Positions 42,053-49,649 of a stretch of 64,000 bases of DNA are shown here, piece by piece (within the stretch, counting starts at the first letter, position 1; the number at the start of each line of letters is the position of its first letter). This stretch comes from Pedobacter boryungensis (GTDB lineage Bacteria; Bacteroidota; Bacteroidia; Sphingobacteriales; Sphingobacteriaceae). The translations under genes and the position numbers were made by a program. The stretch spans positions 62,001 through 126,000 of the forward strand of contig NZ_JABMKV010000002.1 in NCBI RefSeq assembly GCF_013204825.1. The letters run 5' to 3'. Below the pieces are notes generated by a model. The model did not search any database and had not been told where the DNA came from. It saw only the letters and a list, made by a program, of their open reading frames with translations.

Positions 42053-43666
42053 ATGAAAAAAAATTACATTCTAGAAAAGCGGAACAGTTACGCTTTAATC
42101 TTATTCATTTTTATTGCCTTGTGTACTAATTCTTGTAAGAAGGAGATTTATGACGTTGAAAAATTAGACCCTGCAAGAAAAAAAGAAATGCTTGCCCATA
42201 TGAATGGGCCTAAAGTAGAAACCATCAATTTTGCTCAATTTAAAAGTAAGGTCAATATCAACGCTTTAGGTACATTGAAAAGTTCCTTCATTACTGGTCC
42301 ATCCTCAAAATCAAAGTTAATGGCAGTAAATACTGAAGAAACTTATAACGGCTTTGCGATAACAACAGATAGCATAAAAGTAATCAAAGCCAATGGGCAT
42401 ACCAGTTATGTATTTCCAGTAAAACTGTCGAGCAAAAGAGCAGTTTCATTTCAAAATTTAACAATTGAGGAAAGTCCAACGGGTACTATAGCGTTTGTAA
42501 ATACCTATACTCCATCAAAAAAATGGATAGCAGATTGGAAAGCGGGCCATGCAGGCAAATTCGATGGAGATATTGGTGTTACCTATCTTAATCTAAACAC
42601 TGGAAATCTACCTAGCACTCTTTCGAATAGTAAAACAAACACTCAAGGAAAAATAAGTTCCACTAAAGATCATAATGCCATTTCACTAGCGCAAGTGTGT
42701 AATACAACAACCTATTATTATGCTATCCCTTATAGTTGCGGTTCTGGCCAACATGGTCCTGGCGACAGCCGTTGTGCGCTAACTGGTTCTGATGCGGCCG
42801 GTTACGTGTATATAACAAGTGAAATTACAACTTGTTATGATATTCCTGATGGAGGTGGTGGTGGTGGCGGAGGAACTACGCCAACTCCACCGGGAGATTA
42901 TGATCCTTGTAGTGGAAATCCACCTCCTCCAATAACTTATGACAATAATGCATTTAGAGGTGGAAAATTAGCTAAACTTCCAGTAAGTCCATGCGATGAA
43001 GAACCTTTGCCTCAAGATCCACCTGTTACAAAAGAAATAATCAATAATATTACAGACCCTTGCTTAAAGACTACAATTAGCGAAGCATTAGCAACAAACA
43101 AAGATGTTAAAGGATTTTTAAGTGACCTAATAAACAAATATGCTGGTTTAAATAATGGCATTAAAATTAATCTTTCTAATGGGAACATTAGTATGCCAGC
43201 ACAGACAAATCCAAGTTTTGAATCAAATGGAACATTTAAAGCAGATATTACATTTCAAAATGGTTATTACAATGATGTTTCTAAAGAGGCGGTGATTGCT
43301 GCTTTAATCCATGAAGTTGTACATGCTTACCTTTACCAAACAAACAGTACATATAAAAATCAGACAAAAGCAGAGCAGCATAATTTTCTATTTACTAATT
43401 TTGTACAAGACATAGCGACATATTTAACGAATAAATACAATATGCCTGCTCAAGATGCTTATGGTTTGGCTTGGAGCGGAATGGGAGATATTTATAACAA
43501 TGCAAGTGATAATGACACATTCGTCACAACTCCAGCAGTACCAGCTACGGCTACAACTCCAGCAATACCTGCAAAAACAATGACAAAAACAGAATTAGGT
43601 AGTGCTGTTGCCCCTTACAAGCATACTGATACAGGCTCAAAGGGGACACCAAATTGTCCTAAGTAA
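42053..43666 (+). CDS. Lipoprotein with a HEXXH metallopeptidase-like C-terminal domain
   Basis: A 537-residue lipoprotein with lipobox TNSC (Cys27) followed by KKE. The N-terminal half (about 30-260) is unrecognised and contains four to six cysteines (CNTT, SCGSGQ, RCALTG, TCYD), possibly disulfide-bonded. A poly-Gly/Pro linker (GGGGGGG, then TPTPPGD) at about 265-285 precedes a C-terminal domain with a zinc-peptidase motif HEVVH near residue 420 (AALIHEVVHAYLYQT), typical of SprT-like/M-family metallopeptidases found in secreted effector proteins. The gene is followed 9 bases later by a small secreted protein and may form a two-gene cassette with it. Catalytic activity is inferred from the motif alone. 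Confidence 0.65.
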   Translation: MKKNYILEKRNSYALILFIFIALCTNSCKKEIYDVEKLDPARKKEMLAHMNGPKVETINFAQFKSKVNINALGTLKSSFITGPSSKSKLMAVNTEETYNGFAITTDSIKVIKANGHTSYVFPVKLSSKRAVSFQNLTIEESPTGTIAFVNTYTPSKKWIADWKAGHAGKFDGDIGVTYLNLNTGNLPSTLSNSKTNTQGKISSTKDHNAISLAQVCNTTTYYYAIPYSCGSGQHGPGDSRCALTGSDAAGYVYITSEITTCYDIPDGGGGGGGGTTPTPPGDYDPCSGNPPPPITYDNNAFRGGKLAKLPVSPCDEEPLPQDPPVTKEIINNITDPCLKTTISEALATNKDVKGFLSDLINKYAGLNNGIKINLSNGNISMPAQTNPSFESNGTFKADITFQNGYYNDVSKEAVIAALIHEVVHAYLYQTNSTYKNQTKAEQHNFLFTNFVQDIATYLTNKYNMPAQDAYGLAWSGMGDIYNNASDNDTFVTTPAVPATATTPAIPAKTMTKTELGSAVAPYKHTDTGSKGTPNCPK

Positions 43667-43675
43667 TAATATCGT

Positions 43676-44311
43676 ATGAAAAATAAATTATTGTTGAAAA
43701 TTGTATTGGTCTCTTTGATCCTATTTCAGGGTGCTGTTTCTGCACAGGAAAATAAAAAAAATATTCCTCCATTGTATAATTATCTTCAAAATAATGCAGA
43801 CAGCACTATAATTTTAACATATCAACAAGACTTCCTGTATCCAGCTGTACATTTTATTTTAAGTAAGCAGTCTGGTAATGTCGCATTGTATTTATACGGT
43901 TCTCCTTATGACAGACGAGGGCTAGATGCGATACCTAGAAACATTAGAGGTTTTTTTCAAAAAAGAGATATCGAAATTAGTCGGTTAAAGGTTGACACCA
44001 ATTCTTATTTTAATCCAAAATATGTTAAACCCAAAAAAGCAGTAAAATTATGGAGGAAGACTATGTCTTATCAACCATGGCAAATAAGCGACGATGCTAT
44101 TGATGGAGAGGGTTGTGCTAAAAGTGGGAATAATGATAACGACATTTATGATGGAGGAAGCATTAGTTTATTTTTAATAACAAAGGGCAATATAAAACGA
44201 TTGTACTTCTATGCTCCAGCATTTTATGATAAAAAATGTCCTAAAAGAAATGGCAGAAGAAGTATTTTAGCAATTGAACGACTATTTAAAGCCTATTTTG
44301 GAAAGGTATAA
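43676..44311 (+). CDS. Small secreted protein paired with the HEXXH lipoprotein
   Basis: A 211-residue exported protein: signal peptide about residues 1-23 (ending GAVSAQ). The mature part has no recognised domain. Its C-terminus is basic (KRNGRRSILAIERLFKAYFGKV). It begins 9 bases after the HEXXH lipoprotein gene and shares its strand, so it is presumably co-expressed; it could be an inhibitor, accessory or immunity partner, but nothing in the sequence proves it. Confidence 0.55.
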   Translation: MKNKLLLKIVLVSLILFQGAVSAQENKKNIPPLYNYLQNNADSTIILTYQQDFLYPAVHFILSKQSGNVALYLYGSPYDRRGLDAIPRNIRGFFQKRDIEISRLKVDTNSYFNPKYVKPKKAVKLWRKTMSYQPWQISDDAIDGEGCAKSGNNDNDIYDGGSISLFLITKGNIKRLYFYAPAFYDKKCPKRNGRRSILAIERLFKAYFGKV

Positions 44312-44428
44312 AGCATTGCCATGTTGATATGACGGTTTAAGATCGGAAATGACGTTTTCGGCATATTTTAGAAAATAAGAAACATTTATTTTTCAGTACA
44401 ACAAAAAAACTGGTCATGGAGAGGTTGC

Positions 44429-44515
44429 CGTCATTGCGAGGCACGAAGCAATCTTAAAGCGATAGGTGATATATTTTTTCACATTGTAAGATTGCTTCGT
44501 GCCTCGCAATGACGA
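44429..44515. repeat. REP-like inverted repeat, family A copy
   Basis: Left arm CGTCATTGCGAGGCACGAAG (from 44429) and right arm ending TGCCTCGCAATGACGA (44515). It is one of the best-conserved copies and lies downstream of the HEXXH cassette, before a terminator. Confidence 0.88.
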
Positions 44516-44526
44516 ATCTTCTCAAC

Positions 44527-44555
44527 AAAAAAGCCACTCTGTGAGTGGCTTTTTT
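44527..44555. terminator. Bidirectional terminator
   Basis: AAAAAAGCCACTC (44527-44539) and GAGTGGCTTTTTT (44543-44555) form a perfect 13-bp stem with a TGT loop, between the plus-strand cassette and the minus-strand FN3 gene. Confidence 0.88.
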
Positions 44556-44574
44556 ACATTTACAAATAACGTTC

Positions 44575-45183
44575 TTATAACACAAAGCTTTTCACTTCAT
44601 CACTATAAATTCGATCTGTGACGCTCCCTATTGCAGTTACTCTAAACTCGTATTGAGCACCACTCTGTAAATTAGTTAAAGCCAAAGAACTTTTAGATTG
44701 CACATTAACAACCCAAGTTTCTTCGCCTAAAATGCGATACTCAAACTGATAACTGATAGCGCCACGAATGCTACTCAATTTTAAATTAACAGTACCTTTT
44801 TCTTTAGGCTGTACTGTAAAGTTTTCGGGTTTTGGTAAAATACCAACTGGAGTAGTTGTTTTTGCTAAGCTAAATCCCGAACTCAACAAAACAACTTCGT
44901 TGCTTTGTCCATAGGCTTCAACATAAAGTGCTAACTTTTCTAACAGTCCCTCTAACTGTAATCGAGTTTGGTTTTTGATGGCAATTTGAGATTTTCCCCC
45001 TGCTTCAGCATTACTTAATGCTTCGATGTAACTGTTAGTTGCTGCAGTAATCTCAGTCAACGCTGGAATAGGAGTTGAAAAATTTGCATTAGCTGTCATA
45101 CTATCCACTATAAATTTTGCTTTAACATCTAGCTCTGTGTCGCGATAACGGCTAAAGCCTGTTATAATTCTTGGTCTTGTCAT
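44575..45183 (-). CDS. Fibronectin type III domain protein
   Basis: A 202-residue protein without a signal peptide. The N-terminal half (about 1-110) is alpha-helical (TRPRIITGFSRYRDTELDVK, ITAATNSYIEAL, KNQTRLQLEGLLEKLALYVEAY). The C-terminal part (about 120-202) is a fibronectin type III fold with LPKPENFTVQPKEKGTVNL, ISYQFEYRILGEETW and LQSGAQYEFRVTAIG. The combination of a helical domain with one FN3 is seen in some Bacteroidota proteins of unknown function. It could be carried by a mobile or phage-derived element, but no such element is visible here. It is read toward the terminator at 44527. Confidence 0.7.
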   Translation of the reverse strand: MTRPRIITGFSRYRDTELDVKAKFIVDSMTANANFSTPIPALTEITAATNSYIEALSNAEAGGKSQIAIKNQTRLQLEGLLEKLALYVEAYGQSNEVVLLSSGFSLAKTTTPVGILPKPENFTVQPKEKGTVNLKLSSIRGAISYQFEYRILGEETWVVNVQSKSSLALTNLQSGAQYEFRVTAIGSVTDRIYSDEVKSFVL

Positions 45184-45334
45184 TGGTTTGTGTGTTTAAC
45201 CCCACGTATTCTTATTCACATAAAAATGAACTATAAATAGGTGACTGGGTATGAAATTAATAGATAAATTGCTTTTTAATAAATGATTTGAATTGTTTTA
45301 GATTTTATAATCAGTTATAAACGAGTATCAGTAG

Positions 45335-45628
45335 TTCATCTTCATATGAAGATTGATTAAAAGCATATTACAATTATTCATCTTCATATGAAGATTGGTC
45401 AAAAGCATATTACAATTGTTCATCTTCACATGAAGATTGATTAAAAGCATATTACAATTGTTCATCTTCATATGAAGATTGGTCAAAAGCATATTACAAT
45501 TGTCCATCTTCACATGAATATTCGTTAAAAGCATATTACAATTGTTCACCTTCATATGAAGATTGGTTAAAAGCATATGACAATTGTTCATCTTCACATG
45601 AAGATTGGCTAAAAGCATATGACAATTG
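45335..45628. repeat. Tandem array of seven 42-bp units
   Basis: Exactly seven units of 42 bases (starts 45335, 45377, 45419, 45461, 45503, 45545, 45587), no spacers. Each unit carries the 16-bp palindrome ATCTTCATATGAAGAT or its variant with CACATG, then AAAAGCATATTACAATTG-like sequence. Units with CATATG and CACATG alternate over most of the array (a possible 84-bp higher-order period). The minus strand is open through the whole array with a 14-residue period (NMLLTNLHMKMNNC); no stop falls within the units in this frame, but coding is uncertain. Confidence 0.9.
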
Positions 45629-45653
45629 CTCGTTTCAAATCTTCTACTCTTCT

Positions 45654-45749
45654 TTAGCTGTTGTTGCGCTTTGGCGGTAGTCGCCCTCTTCTTTCTGGTA
45701 AAGCACCAAACGAAGAGAACTGCATTGTTTTTAAAGAGAGTTTAATCAT
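45654..45749 (-). CDS. Possible small peptide upstream of the tandem array
   Basis: A 31-codon frame from ATG 45749 to TAA 45654 (MIKLSLKTMQFSS..., ending PPKRNNS). The C-terminal half is strongly basic and Pro-rich. It lies 35 bases from the minus-strand frame that covers the 42-bp array and has the same orientation. No ribosome-binding site or promoter is clear. It may be a real small peptide, a gene remnant or chance. Confidence 0.25.
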   Translation of the reverse strand: MIKLSLKTMQFSSFGALPERRGRLPPKRNNS

Positions 45750-46087
45750 TATATCTGTTTTCAAGTTTACTGGTTATTCTTGTTGTTGAGTTTAGCGCAT
45801 CAAGCGAACTTAGCTGTTGCTATTGAGACTGATTGTTTCCCAAAAATCATCCATTTCTGCTATTCCTAAACTAGTGATAAAGAAAATACTAGACAAGTAA
45901 TTTATAAGTTAATTTGTTAATTATCAGTTAATTATATAAACAATTGCGATAATATTTTAAGAACAAATTAATTTTAATGCAAGAGAGGTCAAAACACATA
46001 TTCTCTATGAACGAAAGTGTATAGGTTAGGGTTGACAAACTTTTATTTTGGTGTATGGGTGTGTTATAGATAAAGCATTTAAAATTA

Positions 46088-46137
46088 GCCGCAGATATGT
46101 AGATTTTAGACGAATTATCTATCTGCACATATGCGGC
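46088..46137. repeat. Family B palindrome, imperfect copy 3
   Basis: GCCGCAGATATGTAGAT (46088-46104) and ATCTGCACATATGCGGC (46121-46137) are imperfect inverted copies, related to the terminator palindromes at 15674, 34698 and 55785. Confidence 0.6.
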
Positions 46138-46215
46138 AAAAAAAAATTTCAGCAACTGAAAGGCGCTGTATCAGAATTAATTTTTAATTTTTTTAACAAC
46201 ATCATGTTTCGGAAA

Positions 46216-46312
46216 GTCGTCATTCCCGTTTTCACGGGAATCTTAATGCGGTAAAAAGGCTACGAAATTTTCCTTTAGTAGAGCATTACGATGCCCAGTC
46301 GAGCTGAGCATG
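46216..46312 (-). repeat. Composite dispersed repeat, family C copy 4
   Basis: On the minus strand the order is ATGCTCAGCTCGACTGGGCA, TCGTAATGC, spacer, then TTCCCGTGAAAACGGGAATG and ACGAC, matching the copies at 38164 and (other strand) 33441. Confidence 0.75.
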
Positions 46313-46362
46313 ACAATACCGCCAAATATAATTCATCTGCAATTTCTAAATTATAAATACTT

Positions 46363-46448
46363 TTCATTGCGAGGCACGAAGCAATTCTAAAGGGATAAAT
46401 TATATCGCTTGCATCGTTGTAAGATTGCTTCGTGCCTCGCAATGACGA
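46363..46448. repeat. REP-like inverted repeat, family A copy
   Basis: TTCATTGCGAGGCACGAAGC at the left and CGTGCCTCGCAATGACGA at the right, in inverted orientation, about 32 bases apart. It lies between the family C copy and the TetR promoter. Confidence 0.85.
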
Positions 46449-46549
46449 AAAAAAATTTGTAGAAAAGAAAGTCCTGTACTTTAAGTGCATAACTAACTAA
46501 TAAATGAAATCATGATTTATCATCTAATTGTAAAACCACAACGAACAAA

Positions 46550-46582
46550 TTTGGAAATTAATCAATCGATTGATTAACTTTG
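46550..46582 (+). promoter_or_regulatory. Promoter with palindromic operator, TetR efflux operon
   Basis: TTTG (46550-46553) and TAACTTTG (46575-46582) fit the Bacteroidota -33 and -7 elements with a 21-base spacer. A perfect 20-bp palindrome, TTAATCAATCGATTGATTAA (46558-46577), fills the spacer and overlaps the -7 box. It is the obvious operator for the TetR-type repressor whose gene follows. Together they imply autorepression and drug-induced release. Confidence 0.75.
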
Positions 46583-46599
46583 CCCTGTCAAAAAAGAAA

Positions 46600-47229
46600 A
46601 TGGAAAAAACTGATAAGAAAACTGATATCCTAAGGGCAGCAGAAATGTTGTTTTCTGAATTTGGCTTCGAGGGCACTTCTACCCGTCAAATCGCAAAGGA
46701 ATCGGGCGCCAACATGGCGATGATTAATTATTACTTCGGTAGTAAAGAAGGGGTTTTTTTAGAGATTATGGAAGGTAGAATTTCTGGACATAAAACAACT
46801 TTGAATGCTATAAGCGAACTTCAGGTATCACCCGTTGATAAGCTAATGCGGGTTATTGATCAATACACGCAAAAGATTTTCTCCAACGTTTGCTTTCACA
46901 GAATGATGCAAAGAGAACTTTCTTTAGGTCAGCGACCAGAAATATATGCTAAAATAAAAGATGCGATCAGAGAAAACCGCAAAGTAATAGAAAAGATATT
47001 TGAGGACGGCGTAAAAGAAGGATTTTTTAAAGAGGTAGATGGTAGAATGCTCGTTGCAACAATTTTTGGTGCAATTAGCTCTGTCTCTTCACAACCAGAT
47101 AAAGTGATAGATGATCCAAATTTTGATATTGATAACGATGAACAACGCGAAGAACTTCGACAACGCTTATCTGCTTTCTTACAACACCTCGTACAATCCT
47201 ATATAATAATTCCAAAAAATGATAACTAA
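46600..47229 (+). CDS. TetR-family transcriptional regulator
   Basis: A 209-residue TetR-type repressor. The N-terminal HTH (about residues 10-55) reads ILRAAEMLFSEFGFEGTSTRQIAKESG and ANMAMINYYFGSKEGVFLEI, the standard signature. The remaining helices form the ligand-binding and dimer domain. I place the start at ATG 46600 (MEKTDKK) instead of the ATG at 46570, which lies inside the operator palindrome and upstream of the -7 box. It heads an operon with TolC-, HlyD- and MFS-type genes (11-base overlap with the first), so it most likely controls a multidrug efflux system and itself. Confidence 0.92.
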   Translation: MEKTDKKTDILRAAEMLFSEFGFEGTSTRQIAKESGANMAMINYYFGSKEGVFLEIMEGRISGHKTTLNAISELQVSPVDKLMRVIDQYTQKIFSNVCFHRMMQRELSLGQRPEIYAKIKDAIRENRKVIEKIFEDGVKEGFFKEVDGRMLVATIFGAISSVSSQPDKVIDDPNFDIDNDEQREELRQRLSAFLQHLVQSYIIIPKNDN

Positions 47230-48535
47230 TAAACTCAAAACACTCTTCATCGCTTTACTGCTCCCTGTAGCTTTACAAGCGCAATCTGTTAAAAAATTAA
47301 GTTTACAGGAAGCTATAGATTTAGGTGTAGCCAATAGCAAAAACCTGAAGCTATCACAAAATAAAATTGATGAGGCAGTAGCAAGACTTGCCGTAGTAAA
47401 AGATAATGTTTTGCCAAGCGCTTCTGCCAGTTTTTTATACAACCATGCCGAAATTCCTACAAATACCTTAACAATTGGTGGTGGCAACCCAATACATTTA
47501 CCTAACAGAGCCGATGCTTTTGTTGGCACCGCAGCTGTTCAAGAAGTAATTTATGGTGGCGGCAAATACAAATACGCACAAGAAAGTACCAAGCTATTAA
47601 CAGATGTTGCTCGTTTAGATGCTGATAAAAACAAAGAAGAAATTAGCTATGCGATTATCAATACGTATTTCTCTCTATTTAAAGTGATGCAAAGCAAAAA
47701 AGTAGTGGCGCAAAATTTAGAAGCCATTGCAAGTCAGTTGAAACAAGCGCAACGCTTTTTTGATCAAGGCATTGTTACTAAAAATGATGTGTTGAGATTT
47801 CAACTACAACAAGCTAATGTTTCCTTAACGGATTTAGAGATTGAAAATAATCGCAAAATCATCAATTACAATTTAGATATCCTTTTAGGTCTACCTGAAG
47901 ATACTGAAGTGGCTATTACTGAAAGCGATTTACCTTTAAAACCTGTTGAGCCTTTAAGTGCTTACATCAGCACTGCGTTTAGCAACAGACAAGAATTACA
48001 GCAATTAGACTTGCAAAATAAAGTGGCCGATTTTAATATCAAATCTATTAAAGCAAATACAAGACCTACGGTTGGTATTGGTGCTAATCTATATTACATC
48101 AATCCGAGTGGTAATTTTATTCCACCGTCAGAACAATATATTATGCCAATTACACTTGGCGCAACAGTTTCGTGGAACATCGCTTCTTTATGGAACAACA
48201 AAAATAAAGTTGCCGAAGCAAAAATTCAGCAAAAGGAAATTGTTTTGCAGAAAGATGTGGTAGCTGATAATGTAAAAACAGAGTTGAATAAAAACTATCA
48301 GAATTACAATCTGGCTGTACAAAGAATAAACATTTTAGAAACTTCAATTGCTCAAGCTACAGAGAACGATAGGTTATTGGAATCGAAATATAAAAACAAC
48401 ATTGCTTCTGCTACAGATAGAATTGATGCGGAAACTCTTTTATACCAAGCTAAAATTAATTTAGAATTGGCAAAGGCCGATGCAAAATTGGCGTACTATA
48501 CTTTATTAAAATCAACAGGAAAAATTTCTCAATAA
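47219..48535 (+). CDS. TolC-family outer-membrane efflux protein
   Basis: A 438-residue outer-membrane efflux duct of the TolC family, with a signal peptide (residues 1-21, LLPVALQAQ). Two repeats of alpha-helical coiled coil and short beta strands are typical (LSLQEAIDLGVANSKNLKLSQNKI and, in the second half, the AKIQQKEIVLQKDVVADNVKTEL region). It forms the outer-membrane channel of a tripartite pump with the adjacent HlyD-type adaptor and MFS transporter. It overlaps the TetR gene by 11 bases, so the regulator and pump are translated from one transcript. Confidence 0.92.
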   Translation: MITNKLKTLFIALLLPVALQAQSVKKLSLQEAIDLGVANSKNLKLSQNKIDEAVARLAVVKDNVLPSASASFLYNHAEIPTNTLTIGGGNPIHLPNRADAFVGTAAVQEVIYGGGKYKYAQESTKLLTDVARLDADKNKEEISYAIINTYFSLFKVMQSKKVVAQNLEAIASQLKQAQRFFDQGIVTKNDVLRFQLQQANVSLTDLEIENNRKIINYNLDILLGLPEDTEVAITESDLPLKPVEPLSAYISTAFSNRQELQQLDLQNKVADFNIKSIKANTRPTVGIGANLYYINPSGNFIPPSEQYIMPITLGATVSWNIASLWNNKNKVAEAKIQQKEIVLQKDVVADNVKTELNKNYQNYNLAVQRINILETSIAQATENDRLLESKYKNNIASATDRIDAETLLYQAKINLELAKADAKLAYYTLLKSTGKISQ

Positions 48536-48558
48536 TATAACCATAACAACATATTACA

Positions 48559-49647
48559 ATGACAACAAAACCAGAAAAAAAGAAAAATAAAGTTTTACCT
48601 ATTATCCTAGCGGTATTAATTATTGCTGGTGCAACATTCGGTATTAGCGAATACATATATTCTACAAAACATGTTGATACGGATGATGCGCAAATCGACG
48701 GAGATATTAGTCCGGTTGTAGCTCGCGTAGGTGGCTATGTAAAGGATATTAATTTCGAAGAGAACACAAGAGTAAATCAAGATCAGGTTTTAGTAACCCT
48801 AGATGATAGTGATTACAAAATTAAATTAGAGCAAGCCCAAGCTGGTCAAGTTGGTGCAAATGCAGGTGTTGGTGTTACACAAGCACAAATTGTGGCAACA
48901 ACAGCAAATACAAGTACTGCAAAAGCAAATATTGCAGCTGCTCAATCTAATGTTCAAGCAGCAAATGTGAAATTAAGTTTAGCACAAAAAGATTTTAATC
49001 GCTATGCGAACTTAATTAAAGATGGTGCAATTACACAACAAGCGTTCGATCAAGCAAAGGCGAATAAAGAATCTGCAGAAGCAGCAAAAGCAGCAGCTCA
49101 GGCAGCTTATCAGGCAGCAGTTGATCAATATAATGCAGCTGTTAAACAAGTTGGAACAACTCAATCGCAACTCGGTGTGAGTAGTTCTGGTGTAAGTCAA
49201 CGTCAATCTGATGTAGATTTCGCTAAACTTCAATTATCATACACTCAAATTAAAGCGCCTGCAACAGGTATTGTTTCTAAAAAGAATGTTCAAAAAGGTC
49301 AGTTGGTACAACCAGGCCAATCCCTGTTCGCTATTGTAAACGAAAACAGCTTGTTCGTAACGGCTAACTTTAAAGAAACACAGTTAGAGGAAATTAAACC
49401 AGGTTCAAAAGTTAAAATTACCGTAGATGCTTATCCAGATGAGCCAATTGAAGGAGAAGTTTATAATTTTTCTCCAATTACTGGCGCAAAAGGCTCTTTA
49501 TTGCCTCCAGATAATGCAACAGGTAACTTTGTGAAAGTAGTACAACGTGTACCTGTAAAAATTAAATTTTCAGGTAAAGACAAAGAATTATTAGAAAGAC
49601 TACGTCCAGGAATGAGCGTTAAAGTTTCTGTATCTATAAATAACTAA
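48559..49647 (+). CDS. HlyD/EmrA-type membrane fusion protein
   Basis: A 362-residue periplasmic adaptor. A short cytoplasmic N-terminus rich in lysine is followed by one transmembrane helix (about 13-33, VLPIILAVLIIAGATFGISE), then a biotinyl-lipoyl-like domain (about 45-90, VDTDDAQIDGDISPVVARVGG), an alanine/glutamine-rich coiled-coil hairpin (about 95-210) and a beta-barrel domain. This EmrA-like layout links the inner-membrane MFS transporter to the TolC-type channel. It starts 23 bases after the TolC gene and is followed two bases later by the transporter. Confidence 0.93.
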   Translation: MTTKPEKKKNKVLPIILAVLIIAGATFGISEYIYSTKHVDTDDAQIDGDISPVVARVGGYVKDINFEENTRVNQDQVLVTLDDSDYKIKLEQAQAGQVGANAGVGVTQAQIVATTANTSTAKANIAAAQSNVQAANVKLSLAQKDFNRYANLIKDGAITQQAFDQAKANKESAEAAKAAAQAAYQAAVDQYNAAVKQVGTTQSQLGVSSSGVSQRQSDVDFAKLQLSYTQIKAPATGIVSKKNVQKGQLVQPGQSLFAIVNENSLFVTANFKETQLEEIKPGSKVKITVDAYPDEPIEGEVYNFSPITGAKGSLLPPDNATGNFVKVVQRVPVKIKFSGKDKELLERLRPGMSVKVSVSINN

Positions 49648-49649
49648 CA

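Larger units (their letters stand above)
45184..46599. other. Long non-coding stretch with repeats and a regulated promoter
   Basis: About 1.4 kb with no confident gene. It contains the 42-bp array (45335-45628), a possible 31-codon frame (45654-45749), AT-rich sequence to 46080, a family B palindrome (46088-46137), a family C copy (46216-46312), a family A copy (46363-46448), and the TetR operon promoter with a palindromic operator (46550-46582). Confidence 0.6.

Noticed and set aside
45328-45618. A minus-strand ORF of 96 residues covering the 42-bp array as an ordinary gene
   Set aside because: The frame exists only because the unit length is a multiple of 3; composition is low complexity and there is no ribosome-binding site or domain. 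I list the array as a repeat and discuss coding only as a possibility.
45335-45628. CRISPR array
   Set aside because: Units abut without variable spacers and are 42 bp of nearly constant sequence; no cas gene is near.
45928-46254. Short ORFs on both strands around 46.0-46.25 kb
   Set aside because: They overlap each other and a dispersed palindrome, have no recognised domain and no ribosome-binding site.
46363-46448. A Rho-independent terminator
   Set aside because: No gene ends at this point and no T-run follows the hairpin; it matches the REP-like family A instead.
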